DNA of 64,000 nucleotides from Dipodascopsis uninucleata var. uninucleata (taxonomy: Eukaryota > Ascomycota > Lipomycetes > Lipomycetales > Lipomycetaceae): NCBI GenBank assembly GCA_030568195.1, contig JAJLTO010000011.1, positions 434,001 to 498,000 of the forward strand. Reading direction: 5' to 3'. A program made the position numbers and the translations under genes. The notes below the pieces were generated by a model that saw only the letters and a program-made list of their open reading frames with translations, ran no database searches and had not been told where the DNA came from. How positions within the stretch are numbered: the stretch's first letter is position 1; each line of letters opens with the position of its first letter. This document shows positions 10,639-21,443 of this stretch, piece by piece.

Positions 10639-13600
10639 GTTATATTCTTTTAAACCAGTCGCTAGTAGAATAAAAGCCGCTGTCTGTATATAAGTGATGT
10701 AGAGAGAAATAGATTGTAGGCTATATGATCTCAAACAGAAATATTAATTAGTGGTAGTTTGTTCTTTTTAGTCGCACACGCTGTTTTGCTTAGGTTTAGC
10801 TAGTACTTTTGATATAATTGCTTTTTAGTTGATGATCCCAATCTCAGTATGTAGTATTACTAACAAGCAGCTGACCTTGGCTGATCACAAACAGTAATAT
10901 AAAATACTCTCGTTCGCGCCAACAGCAGAGCCAATGTTATGTTATATAGAAGCACGCGTATATTGTGCAGGTATTTTGCAAGCCAGCCAGTAAATCACTT
11001 AAAAGGCAAGAAACTAAGTAGATTTATCTATTTTATATTACCGATAAATTGAGTGGTATATTTTCCCGATATACCAGTTAGTTGCTATTAATATAAATAA
11101 ATTAAAATAAAGAACCGCTATTAACTTTGTTTAGTTGATAATTTATAGTACCCAGTCGTTGTTTATATCCGGTAGATCTCTGGTACCTTCCTCGCCGAAT
11201 TCCTTTTTGTGATATCTAGATTTAGGATACCGAACGCGGAAGATGAAGTAGCTGATTATATATATATATATAAAGCAAAGACTTGCTCTTAAAAGTGTTG
11301 ACTTCGTACGGTAGCTGAATAGCATACAGAAAGTGACAACTTGGAATTTGGTACTCTCCACTCGTGATGATGTCAGGGAGGTCTCTCGTATCGAAAATTC
11401 CAGCTAAATTTATATGCGGTTAGTGGTGCACCAGATTGATTCCTGCCAATTTTTCGCACGCTAGGGCGCACTGAGCCTATTTTTTTGTATGATGTCTCGC
11501 TTCTTTTCTATTTATGCAAGATGCAAAACCTTGTTGCGAGCTACGACTGTATCGCTGCAGCAAGTTCACGTACAAGCGAGCATGTATAAAAGAAGCGAAT
11601 AGTCATATCAAGGAGATCAGTGACACAAATATTAAAAGGCGTACTTACTATAGCGAACCTTGTAGCAAACCGGAATACCAGATAATTTTAAAAGAATAAG
11701 AATCTAAGGTGGACCAAAAGTAATTAAGTGCAAGAGAAATATAGGAAAGGCCGTCGTTAAAAATAGATCCTGATATACTGAAATTAATTCCGTGTCTATT
11801 CTGAGATTTGATCGCCCGATAAGCTCTGTCTGCTCCACAAGACGATGTCGCCTAGCGTATCAGCTTTGCGATGTAAAATGGAACGCCAATAGAGCCGTCA
11901 AACGGTGTTCTCGTAGATGTAGTGTAACTGAGCTGCAGACGAGACGGAAAATATAACAGAAAGCTATGAACAGCCTGAAAAATGCACACTGATAGACAGA
12001 TATGAATTCGCTCTTCTTGAGTCTATGTACTGACGTGTAAGGTGTAAATATAACTCGATATATCGAGATTGAGCTGTCTGTCTATTTATATAGATTGATA
12101 TATTAGATTGATATAGATATATAAGTAGTTAGTATTGAGCCTTTTACTGTATGGTGTCCCCTTTATAGCAGACACTAGAGGGCTCTCTGCGGCAACGAAT
12201 ATAGGGCTCTTATTGCTATGATCTCTTATGCGAGGATACGATATATGCTGCCGGTAATGTTGTGAGTCCAAAACGCGCCGGCTTCTAACTGATTTTTGAA
12301 TAATTAATGGAGAACAGAGGGACAATCGCTAAATTACACGAAAGGGGACACAGTTGGATAAATAAATACCTCTGGACATGCAGTCTACTAGGTGAGGTAT
12401 AATAATCGATTTATCTGCATATAGTCTGTGATTTTTCGGATTTCCCAAAGAAAAAAATTCAGGTTCTCCATAACGGCTAACTGTCGAGTCTTATTTTTAT
12501 AGTTTAAGCTTCACTTGCTGATTCGAACTAAAAGGTTGGTCTACATACAGTTCAGCCAAGCTAAATTTATGGCGGCAAAAACTCACCTTGCATCTGATAG
12601 CTCTAACTCTTACCTGTCAGTAGTGTGACAATCTGTTAAATTGCATGAAAGCGCCCTTACATCATCTCGTTAACATCAATCGCTTTGCCTTGTCCTTTTC
12701 AATTAACATTCCAGTTCACGATGAGTGAGTAGTGTAATATTGGGACATACGTCGCTCCGCGATTCCCATCACCTTTTACGTCACCTTCCTTTCTACAAAT
12801 TGTCATTATCTCAGTTATTGTTCTTGCACGAGCCAGTTAAGCCAAATTAACGAAGCTGAAGTTTCCGACAAGTCGGCAACTTAAACAGGCTGTGATGATA
12901 CAAAAGTGATGGGAAATTTACTAATGAAAGTAAACTAGCTCCTTTACCGCTCTCATATTGTATAGACTTTGAACTATATGGCCCTATGAGGAAAAGCGTA
13001 CCGCCGCTTAAACCCTAGTCACTGCTGTTGACTTCATATGAACTGGCACTACGAAATCATGGCCAATACCGCTCCATACCTTTTAACCTTATATGTAACA
13101 TTTAGCAGCTGGGCCCTTTTATGGCTTCGTTTCTTTCGTCTATTAGCAGCTGTTATTCTAAATAGTGATGACGGCGTGCAGACGCGAGACGCGATACGTA
13201 AGTTCTCTAAAGCTTATATGTTTAGCTGTTAAACCTGTGCCCTGGGGTAACAATAACCGTATGTCGTCTCATGCACACGTAAGGCGTCTAGCCCCCTAGA
13301 GCAGACTTACTACCGCGTCCTCCATATGCCTGAAGTGTAAGCGCATGCTTGCAGAAGACTAGTGGCAGCCAGTCACAGCAAGCACAGTCAGTCTCACAAA
13401 CCACCAAGTAGCAGAGCTGCGACAAGTGTAGGCAAGGGACCGCGATGGCATTCACGGTTATGCCTTATCTCTGGCAGGAGGCAATGAAAATCCGAGTTAA
13501 ACCGCGCAGCTATTTCTTAGATTCTCGGCTGTAATCGACATGATTGAGTGTGCAGTCACTTGATGAGCCAATGCTGTACATGCCCCCAAGTCTCATTTTA

Positions 13601-14911
13601 TTCCAAAAGACTGGAATTCCCTGGATGGTTAGAAGCTTCCTCTCGGTGCCGCTGCACTCACAAGGCAGCACACCCAGCTAAACTCCACGCAAATAGTAGC
13701 TCTCATCCGGAATAAATCAATTCACCCCTTGCTCGACATCTATTCAACTGTGAGAAGAAATACAAAAGCCCGAAGTCACTCGCTCCTTCGTTGCATTCAA
13801 AGTCAAATTCTTACAATACAGAGGGCAGCACAGCTTCACTGGCTGCTGCGAACATGATTCGTGCTCTCGCAGTGGAACTTTGTCGCACGTGAGGCTGGCA
13901 TGCAACGTTAGTATCCGCTCCGCTCCTTACATAATAACTGTGCATAGACAATTGTTGGCATCCGCACAACTACTACAACAATACAGGATCTTTTTGTGTC
14001 CTGTATTGTTGTAACAGATTTCTGGTTCTTAGCTGTTTCACTTTTGGGCAGGGAATAGCAAGTTAAGAGTAGTCAGCATTTTTTATAGACAATAGGCAGT
14101 GAATATGAGTAAAGCTAGTAAATATTGTATATGCTACTTTTTAATAACTGTTGTCATTATGTCACTCAGCTGTCGGGACGTTGCTTTTGTCTAGATATCT
14201 GTTCTTTCTCATTTTGGTATTTCATTCTACTCAACCTTTCCACTATTCGCTTTGTTTCTCGCAATAAAATCATAAAACGTAGCTCAATGTCATATTTATG
14301 CTTGGCAGACACCATTTCTGGGTTAATTACGTCTCTCTCATATGCCAAGTTTAAAGCCTCGTCTACTGCTCATTCCTGCTAGATGTAAGGCGCATAACTT
14401 TAGAACATGTAGCCATTTTAGTATAATACCTAATTTATTAAAGCTTACTTAGTCGGGCCTTGTAATTAAGTGAACGCCGGTAGTAATTTCAGACGACTAC
14501 ATATTAATGTAGCTTAACTAGGAGCCATTTGTAGTCTAAAGAGAAAATGAAGCTAAATGTCTGTGAATACATCATGGTGCTCTCTCTTTTTCACCCTTAT
14601 ACTATCAATTTTTATTATATTGACTGTATGCAAATCTGCTTTCTCAAAATACCTCAAGCTGGTAGAATGAATCCAGCTACCATTTCTTCTGGAGTGTGAG
14701 ATTCTTGATTCGTGTGAACTGCTCCTCTGAGCTACACCAGAGAATAGTTATCGAAGTTGGCTTACACATCCCATAGTCCACTAACGCCGTCTAAACTACA
14801 TCGATACTACGTATAAATTATGTCTCTTGTCCCATTTTTTGTTAATAGCTAAGTTCACTCAATTTACGTCAAATTCAAAACTATGTCATGTCTCTTGCAT
14901 TGGCCCCTTCA
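10639..14911. other. 4.3-kb spacer without recognisable genes
   Basis: Open frames here are short and look random. The stretch has AT dinucleotide runs near 11255-11275, tandem tagattgata-like repeats near 12090-12120, a more GC-rich and repeat-free portion at about 13240-13900, and a strong hairpin at 13974-14013 listed separately. The ORF at 13038-13232 ends next to a GTAAGT donor-like site, but no partner exon was found. I see no tRNA. The right end is the 3' flank of the nucleoside hydrolase gene. Confidence 0.5.
13974..14013. repeat. Perfect 15-bp inverted repeat with 10-nt T-rich loop
   Basis: The arms TACAACAATACAGGA (13974-13988) and TCCTGTATTGTTGTA (13999-14013) are exact reverse complements, separated by the 10-nt loop TCTTTTTGTG. 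Both strands can form a 15-bp stem. There is no gene within 800 bases on either side. It could be part of a small structured RNA, an attenuated foldback of a degraded transposon end, or a palindrome produced by local repair. No flanking target-site duplication was evident. Confidence 0.75.
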
Positions 14912-16328
14912 TCAACTTTTGACAATTTCTCCAAAGACACTATCTAAAAGCATTCTCGAGAAATTCTGAGAGCCCGGTCCTCCCGTCGCGATGCTCACTC
15001 GGTTGCCAGTCTCGGTACTAAGCCAGTCGCCAATATCACGAGGCGCCGCAGGTTCCTGGGGACCTCGTTTAGGGGCGTGTCGCCGATCAATTACGCACAT
15101 ACCCCATGTCCATTGACCGACAGTTTCAATTCGCATATCAACATATTTCTGTACGGTAAATAATGAAGAGCGCTCATTTTCATCTAAAATAGCATAATAG
15201 AATGCCAAAGGATCGTGCAATTCCATATAGCTTCCGGTAGTACCATCCTCTTGGTCGGAGTTTGGAGATCGCTGTTTATTTGAATTTTCGGCTACAATTC
15301 TGTCAAAAGTATCAAATGTAACATCTACCCAATGCTTTGTCCACTGTACTAGGGGAGATGACTCATTTCCTGCTTGATTCAGCCAGTGTTCGCAGTACTC
15401 ATCGAACCATGTTCTCCTAAGTCGATGTCTCATTGTGATATCAAGGGGAAAGAGAACCATTTCGACTGGTCGTACACCTGGCCTTTCAAAAACCGTAGCC
15501 GCTAAAGCACAACCTGGTGGCAGAGTGCTAGCAGGGGTACGTGAGGTTGTACTGCAAACAACTGCTGCAGCATCTACATCTGCGTAGAAATTGAATTCTC
15601 CAAAGACAGACATGTTACCAGGGTAGTCAATGTTTCCACCCATCGCAACAATCTCACGTACACGTGAAAATGTTACAGGATCTTCCAGGGCTGCCCGAGC
15701 AAGGTTGGTCATTGGTGCAATAGCGACTATAGTAACAGTATTTTCTGGCTCCTTTCTAAGAATATCGAGAATGATTCGCCAAGATGGATCGCTTGTGGGT
15801 GTATAGTCTACACACTCGCTTATTACCTGACTGCGGACTACTTTTTCGTCATCAGAAAGCTCTTCCTCAGGAATAAATGGTAGAACATAACTTGGAGGAG
15901 CATTAAAACCTGGGATAGTCTCGCTCACACCAGCTAATCCATCAACACCATGGAAGAAATCAGCGTCCGGGTTTCGTCTGTCCGAGATTGGGAGCTTAGC
16001 ACCCATAGCGACAATTGGTTTATGGCTATTTGCAGCCCACGGAAGCTGGTCAATTCCATTTTCGTATCGAAACTTCTTCTCTGCCTGTAATACCCGGAAT
16101 AGTGAAAGTACGTTTTTAATAGAGATATCTGGGGCGACATTTCCAAAGCAAACTGAAATTAGCGCAAGGTCAATGTTACTGGCATTCAGTGCCATTAACA
16201 GAGCCAACATATCGTCGATCTGTATATACTTTAGTTAATTACGGTATTCTCTTTCTATGGAGACTAAACCATTAATGCAAACTCACGCCAGGGTCGCAGT
16301 CAATAATCAATTTTCGCATTTGTGTCAT
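14912..16328 (-). CDS. Inosine/uridine-preferring nucleoside hydrolase
   Basis: Two exons, 16328-16287 and 16219-14912, give 449 residues; a second in-frame ATG at 16319 is an equally plausible start. The 67-nt intron 16286-16220 starts GTGAGT, has a TTAACTAA branch-like site and ends TACAG. It interrupts the calcium-binding motif, and joining gives DCDPGIDDMLALL. Other family marks are GVDGLAG, the NFYADVDAAAVV block, PLDITMRHRLR and the late DPLAFYYA, which holds the last metal-binding Asp. The enzyme cleaves the N-glycosidic bond of ribonucleosides to base and ribose in purine or pyrimidine salvage. At 449 residues it is longer than yeast URH1 (about 340) and resembles the longer fungal subgroup, so URH1 is not assigned. 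No signal peptide; probably cytosolic. Confidence 0.9.
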
Positions 16329-17021
16329 CTTGAAATATGTAACAGAGCGCTTTCTCGTTTTACGTTATATTTCAGACTCCCCGAATGCCAGTGTAAACAG
16401 CAAAAAACTCATATACGTAGGATACAAATTATAAATATTCTGGCAATCTGTTATCAACTTTGAATGAGAAAATGCCTCTTTATTTTGTCATCCAATAATC
16501 TGGTCATGCAATTAGTTCTGTTGACTGTTAATTGTTATCTTCAGCCAGAATACTCAGGGCATGCAGTTCCCAAACGAATAGTTGAGCCGCGTGATTCGCT
16601 CAGACTAGTATTTTGTTAAACGTTAAAAGCATCGGCTATGCAAGCTTTTTACAGAACAGCTTAAGTTTACGAAAAACCTAACATTGCTCCGAGTACAAGC
16701 ACCAAATATTACAATGGTAATACAAAATCATTACACCTTAGTTCATAATTTAAAACTGAAAATACGAATCTTTTTTTTTTACAAGTGTTCATGTAGTTTG
16801 AATAATCAGAGGAACGCTGCACCAGCTCATTCTTAGAAAGAGATGGTAGATACAGACGCTTCTGATTTTATTTCATTCCAAGACAATCACTACATACAGA
16901 GTAACCCTCAGCTATCTTAGCATCCAATAAAGAACTTTTCGACAAATCAACCACAGTCCAACAAAAGTAATGAAGTAAAAAATAAATTAAAGTATCGGAA
17001 TGTATACTTAAGCTTGTAGCA
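16329..17021. other. Spacer: nucleoside hydrolase promoter and ATH1 3' flank
   Basis: About 690 AT-rich bases between two genes on the same strand. It should hold the promoter of the nucleoside hydrolase and the terminator of the trehalase. A run of T at about 16771-16780 is visible. No conserved coding segment or RNA gene was seen. Confidence 0.5.
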
Positions 17022-20000
17022 TTACAACACTGCGAATTCTGCAACAGTAGCTCCAACATCTCCATATCGCCGTACTTCGTCATAAGATCCTTCGATAACC
17101 AGCATCATATATCGAGTTGATATAGTATCATTAACTGGTACTGTTGTTGTGTTTCCCGTGGTCAGTTTAATTTTAAGAGCATCTGCTTCATTGTATGCCG
17201 ATGAAATAGAGACATTATAGTTAGATATAGGCCACTCAAAGTCAAGCGAGTCAATGTCATATGTAGTCATATTATACATAGCTGACTTCAACTTATGGCT
17301 ATTGATGTAACCAATCGACATAGATTTAGCAGGAATACGGCCCCAATTTATACTGAATCCGCTGACATTTTTAGTCTCACCTAGATCCAAGAATAATGCA
17401 GAGTGGTCGCGGGTCACTGGCTGCCAGGAAGTCGAGTTAGAGCCATCAACAGCAGAGATAGGGAAATGTCCCTGAACCCAAGTACTATTTGAAATAGCAG
17501 GAACACATTGAGCCTGGTTCCCATCAATAGTTGTACCATTTAGATCCGGACGCCTTGTAGGAACAACCAACGTATCACCGGGCATCAATGCGTATATTCC
17601 CTCCATTTCCCCACTACCGATAAACACTGATGCAGGCATATCATCCTGCTCAGACCGACGCTTGATTGTCCGCTGCTTGCGCTCTGACAAGTAAGTTGAA
17701 AGCTCTAAATCTTCTACTTCAGTGTATTCTGGGAAACTGTCTGATGGCTGTCTCTCAATAATGGTCCTATCCAGCTGAACAGTGACATCAAATATATTTC
17801 CACGCCACTTCATACCTTTGATACTGTAACCACCTTCCAGTTGTGGTGGTAAAACAGGGTCAAGATAAAAAGCATCCTCACGAGGTCTGAATCCAGTGAA
17901 TCCATGCGTAAATACTTGCAAAAAGCCACCATGACCAGTCAAAAATGGGAATGCCGGATGAGTACCGCCATTTGTCGTTACATTATCATCCATTTGCTCA
18001 GAGAACTGATAAAACGGCGCACGAAGATAAGGTTGACTTGAGTATAGCATATAGGTATACGAAGAGCAGCCAGCAGGACTAAGCTGCGCCGCATCAATAG
18101 CAAAGATTGCCCAGGTCATAGCTGGACCATCAGCACTTTGAGCCATAGCATAGAAATCAAGATTATTAAGACTCTCTTGCCAAGAACGTTCGAACTCGAG
18201 AGGATATGTAAGCATAACAACATCGGCTTGTTTGATTTCTACTGAGCCATTCATATTTGTAAACTCAAGAATGAGATTTACGTCCTCGTCAGCTGGTATA
18301 AAAATATTCTGTTCAATATCTTTCCATTTGCTATTAGGCTCTTCTCCTATGATTTCCGCAGCACGACCAGCCCAGCCCATCAGCTTTGAGATTCCGCCAT
18401 TTGTAAACGCTCCATTATTAATGAAGTTGGCATACTCGTCAGGATCTGTCATATTGTAGGTGAAGTAATATCCATTTGTCGAATCATTTTTAACAACATA
18501 AGAAGCAAACATATCGGCAGCATCCTTGATGATTGGCCAACCTTGCTTTTTCAACCATTCCGTGTCATTGGAAAGTAAGTATTGATTCCAATGTGCTTGT
18601 GCAATGTCAACATTGATATGATATTCATAATCAATACAAGGTCCTGTACCAGTGCAATTTCCAAATCGTCCGCTTGTCCATGAATATATGGCACCACTTA
18701 AGTTATAAGATTTTGCATTTTCTATGCTTTGACCATGAATCCTCTGGCGGAAATTATTGATGTTCGTCGCATATTCGGGATATAGTACGCTCAAAGAGGG
18801 ATGCATCCATGTATCAGCATCCCAGAATATCAAACCGCCATAAGAATCAGCAGACAAACCAGAAACCGCAATGGAGTTATCACCACGACCAGCAGGCTCA
18901 TCTCCCGATCGCAAGGCTGACATCAAATGAAAAAGTGACGCTCGTACACTAATTTGTAACTCCAAGTCTCCTGGAACTACAATATCACTGCTATCCCATA
19001 ATTCAAGCCACGCAACTTTATGATCTAGAACAGCGAGCTTCCATCCGATCGAAGCTGCAACTTTGGCGGTATAAGCAGCAACACGTTTAGGGTTGTTATA
19101 TGCATCAGAGGATGCCACACCGACGTACTTATAGGCAGTGAATGTCTTCCCAGCAGTCAATTTAACGGTAAACTCTTGTGAAATAGTAGAGCCTGCATTA
19201 GTTACGCCCTCTGCTGGCTTACGACTGGCGAAGTCCACAGCCTCATGATCTTGGAAATGAAGATGAGAGTACTCATATGCAGTAACGTTTCGCAAACCGT
19301 AAGGACGGACACCAGTCCACATACCAGAAGAATCATAAGAAGAGTAATTTTTTGCAAGTGGAATTGTCCTGTATGAGCCCTCTCCGTCTAATATATCAGC
19401 GATCTTTATCGTACTGTTCTTTTCCGCGGTGATATCCAAGCGGACTAAACCTAGAGTAGGTATTACTCTATGAGCAACAACTTCATACTTAATGCTCAAC
19501 TTCTCTGACTCATCTCCATTAGGATACCAGTCCAAGCTCGTAACGACAATGCCATTTTTCAGTGATAATGACTGAATGTAGTTTTTAACGTCACTCTCAT
19601 TAACACCAACATCATACTTGGCACCGTTTTCCGCCGTGATCAAGAGAGAACTCCACACTGGGATAGTGGATATCACGCTTTCACCACCTCTCTCCAGTAA
19701 TTCGGGAAAATTTGTCTCGGTTGTATTAGGTTGAAGATCCCAAAATCCAGATATATAAGCACCCGTAAAACGAGGTGAGAAGAGGGGCCATCCATTAGTA
19801 GGCTCGAGATCTGGAGATGCATTGCTGCCATCCTCGCTGTCTGGCTCATCCACGGCAAAGCCTGTACCTTCCACAGGAAGTCTAATACCTATATATCCAT
19901 TAGATACATATGGCTGTACCTGGAACTTGTTTTTCTGGAACTGTGTAGTCGATAACACCCAGTTGTCCGGATCGTAATGACTTCCATTCAAAAGGTCGTC

Positions 20001-20117
20001 ATTCGAGAACGAAATGTCTGCTGCCAATTGACGTTTCAGGAGTCTCGACACACCCGCGAAAACAGGCTTAAAAACAAATCCCAATAGCAGTAGAGCAATA
20101 AGAGTCCTTGGATACAT
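17022..20117 (-). CDS. ATH1: Acid trehalase, GH65 family, secreted or cell-surface
   Basis: A single exon of 1,031 residues (S. cerevisiae Ath1 is about 1,200). An N-terminal hydrophobic stretch (MYPRTLIALLLLGFVFKPVFA) looks like a signal peptide or anchor, followed by a dibasic LLKR site near residues 26-29 that Kex2 could cut. The GH65 N-terminal beta-sandwich, the (alpha/alpha)6 catalytic domain and the C-terminal beta domain occur in order. The block YEYHINVDIAQAHW contains the expected general-acid Glu, and FWDADTWMHPSL is a typical substrate-site segment. Many NxS/T sites point to heavy N-glycosylation. It hydrolyses trehalose to two glucose molecules in the periplasm or vacuole. The promoter contains ATCACGTGAT at 20269-20278. 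No intron seen. Confidence 0.95.
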   Translation of the reverse strand: MYPRTLIALLLLGFVFKPVFAGVSRLLKRQLAADISFSNDDLLNGSHYDPDNWVLSTTQFQKNKFQVQPYVSNGYIGIRLPVEGTGFAVDEPDSEDGSNASPDLEPTNGWPLFSPRFTGAYISGFWDLQPNTTETNFPELLERGGESVISTIPVWSSLLITAENGAKYDVGVNESDVKNYIQSLSLKNGIVVTSLDWYPNGDESEKLSIKYEVVAHRVIPTLGLVRLDITAEKNSTIKIADILDGEGSYRTIPLAKNYSSYDSSGMWTGVRPYGLRNVTAYEYSHLHFQDHEAVDFASRKPAEGVTNAGSTISQEFTVKLTAGKTFTAYKYVGVASSDAYNNPKRVAAYTAKVAASIGWKLAVLDHKVAWLELWDSSDIVVPGDLELQISVRASLFHLMSALRSGDEPAGRGDNSIAVSGLSADSYGGLIFWDADTWMHPSLSVLYPEYATNINNFRQRIHGQSIENAKSYNLSGAIYSWTSGRFGNCTGTGPCIDYEYHINVDIAQAHWNQYLLSNDTEWLKKQGWPIIKDAADMFASYVVKNDSTNGYYFTYNMTDPDEYANFINNGAFTNGGISKLMGWAGRAAEIIGEEPNSKWKDIEQNIFIPADEDVNLILEFTNMNGSVEIKQADVVMLTYPLEFERSWQESLNNLDFYAMAQSADGPAMTWAIFAIDAAQLSPAGCSSYTYMLYSSQPYLRAPFYQFSEQMDDNVTTNGGTHPAFPFLTGHGGFLQVFTHGFTGFRPREDAFYLDPVLPPQLEGGYSIKGMKWRGNIFDVTVQLDRTIIERQPSDSFPEYTEVEDLELSTYLSERKQRTIKRRSEQDDMPASVFIGSGEMEGIYALMPGDTLVVPTRRPDLNGTTIDGNQAQCVPAISNSTWVQGHFPISAVDGSNSTSWQPVTRDHSALFLDLGETKNVSGFSINWGRIPAKSMSIGYINSHKLKSAMYNMTTYDIDSLDFEWPISNYNVSISSAYNEADALKIKLTTGNTTTVPVNDTISTRYMMLVIEGSYDEVRRYGDVGATVAEFAVL

Positions 20118-21443
20118 TTTTCCGCCAATTCTTTACAAAATGCATCCAAATGCTATTGCAAAATTACTAAGTACAACAGCTTTCTCGTTCTTTTTGATAC
20201 GAAGTAAATGTAGGAACTATATAAATGAAAGTTGGGGGAACAACAGCACGCGAGTTAATTCTATATAAATCACGTGATTATAACCTTGATACGAGCAAAG
20301 AACGAGTAGGCTTAGTTGTACGCAATATTACCTCGGCGTTTTATAACGCTCGTCCATTAAAAAACAAGAGAACCACTTGAAATAGCTAGCTTACTTCAAA
20401 ACAGACTTTATAATCCTTAAATCTGGACTTGAAGCGGAGTTTTCCGTGATATAGTGGAATGAATAATGCGACTGGAGGATCTGAGCATATATTCAAAATC
20501 ATGTCGTAAATATTGTTTTAAATATCAAATGTTCACCTCTTCAAGCAATTTTTGAACATGAAACTACAGATAACAGAGATACTTCTAGAATCTGAGTATA
20601 CGTTTATTTGAGAATGATATATTCTGGCTAAATTACAATGGCAGATATAGTGTAGTACGGAGAATAGCAAGCTATAACTGGTTGAAGTTTTAAATTTGTA
20701 AAAACTGATCGTCGGCGGTTTGTGTCAACTACGTCAGTCAGCATGTTATCAAATAACACTCAAACTACATATCTGGTACGAGAAACTTATTTATGATACT
20801 ATCATCACTCAATACAGAGAGAAATGAGCATGATTTAGGCAAAAAGCGTTCTGTAAAATACCGAAGGAAATTTTTCTGGTATATGTGAAGTTGTCGAGAT
20901 CGCGATATAAGATGATGAGCCTAGAAGACGTGCTTAAGGGATCGTACATTATTGTTACATACTCCAGTAAAAATGACTTCATCATTATTTCTATTCACCC
21001 ATATTTCCGCGCTTTCACGCATGCCACTGGCAGACAAATAATACTCGAAAGCAAATCAATAGGATTTAATGGGATGCTCATAGCAGATGCTAATTGCTTT
21101 CTGAGATCGAGATAATCAAATGGAGGCTCTCTGTATATTGTTTATCCACCACTAAAAAACTCTAATATTGTTTTTGGTATAATTTTTAGAAATATATAAC
21201 TAATATCATCTACAAATTATACCATATATGTATTAGCTTGTTTTACTGTGGTGACCATTTCTTATGCCTTCCACACAAATATTCGCCGCGCGAAACTATT
21301 TCATCATCACTTGCTAGTCATACTCTTTCTTATTCACCAAGCCATCCATTCAAAATATTACGACGGTCGCGTTGATCATTCATCATATCCTGTTTTAGGC
21401 ATCGATATTTCACTAGGATAATTCGACTTGTTAGATCCTCGGT
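20118..21443. promoter_or_regulatory. Divergent intergenic region of ATH1 and RPN2
   Basis: A 1.3-kb region between divergently transcribed genes. A TATATA-like element lies at about 20218-20224 on the ATH1 side and an ATCACGTGAT E-box at 20269-20278. I looked for the proteasome element GGTGGCAAA close to RPN2 and did not find it. No coding segment is supported here. Confidence 0.5.
20269..20278. promoter_or_regulatory. Palindromic E-box ATCACGTGAT upstream of ATH1
   Basis: A 10-bp palindrome centred on CACGTG, about 150 bases upstream of the ATH1 start codon. CACGTG is the core bound by Cbf1-type and other bHLH factors in fungi. The same 10-mer occurs in the peroxiredoxin/RML2 promoter. Binding is inferred from the motif only. 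Confidence 0.45.

Noticed and set aside
11364-11474. GTGATGA and CTGA boxes as a C/D snoRNA candidate
   Set aside because: No terminal stem next to the boxes, and no internal C' and D' boxes.
13038-13232. ORF ending near a GTAAGT site as a first exon
   Set aside because: No acceptor with a continuing frame found downstream, and no homology recognised.
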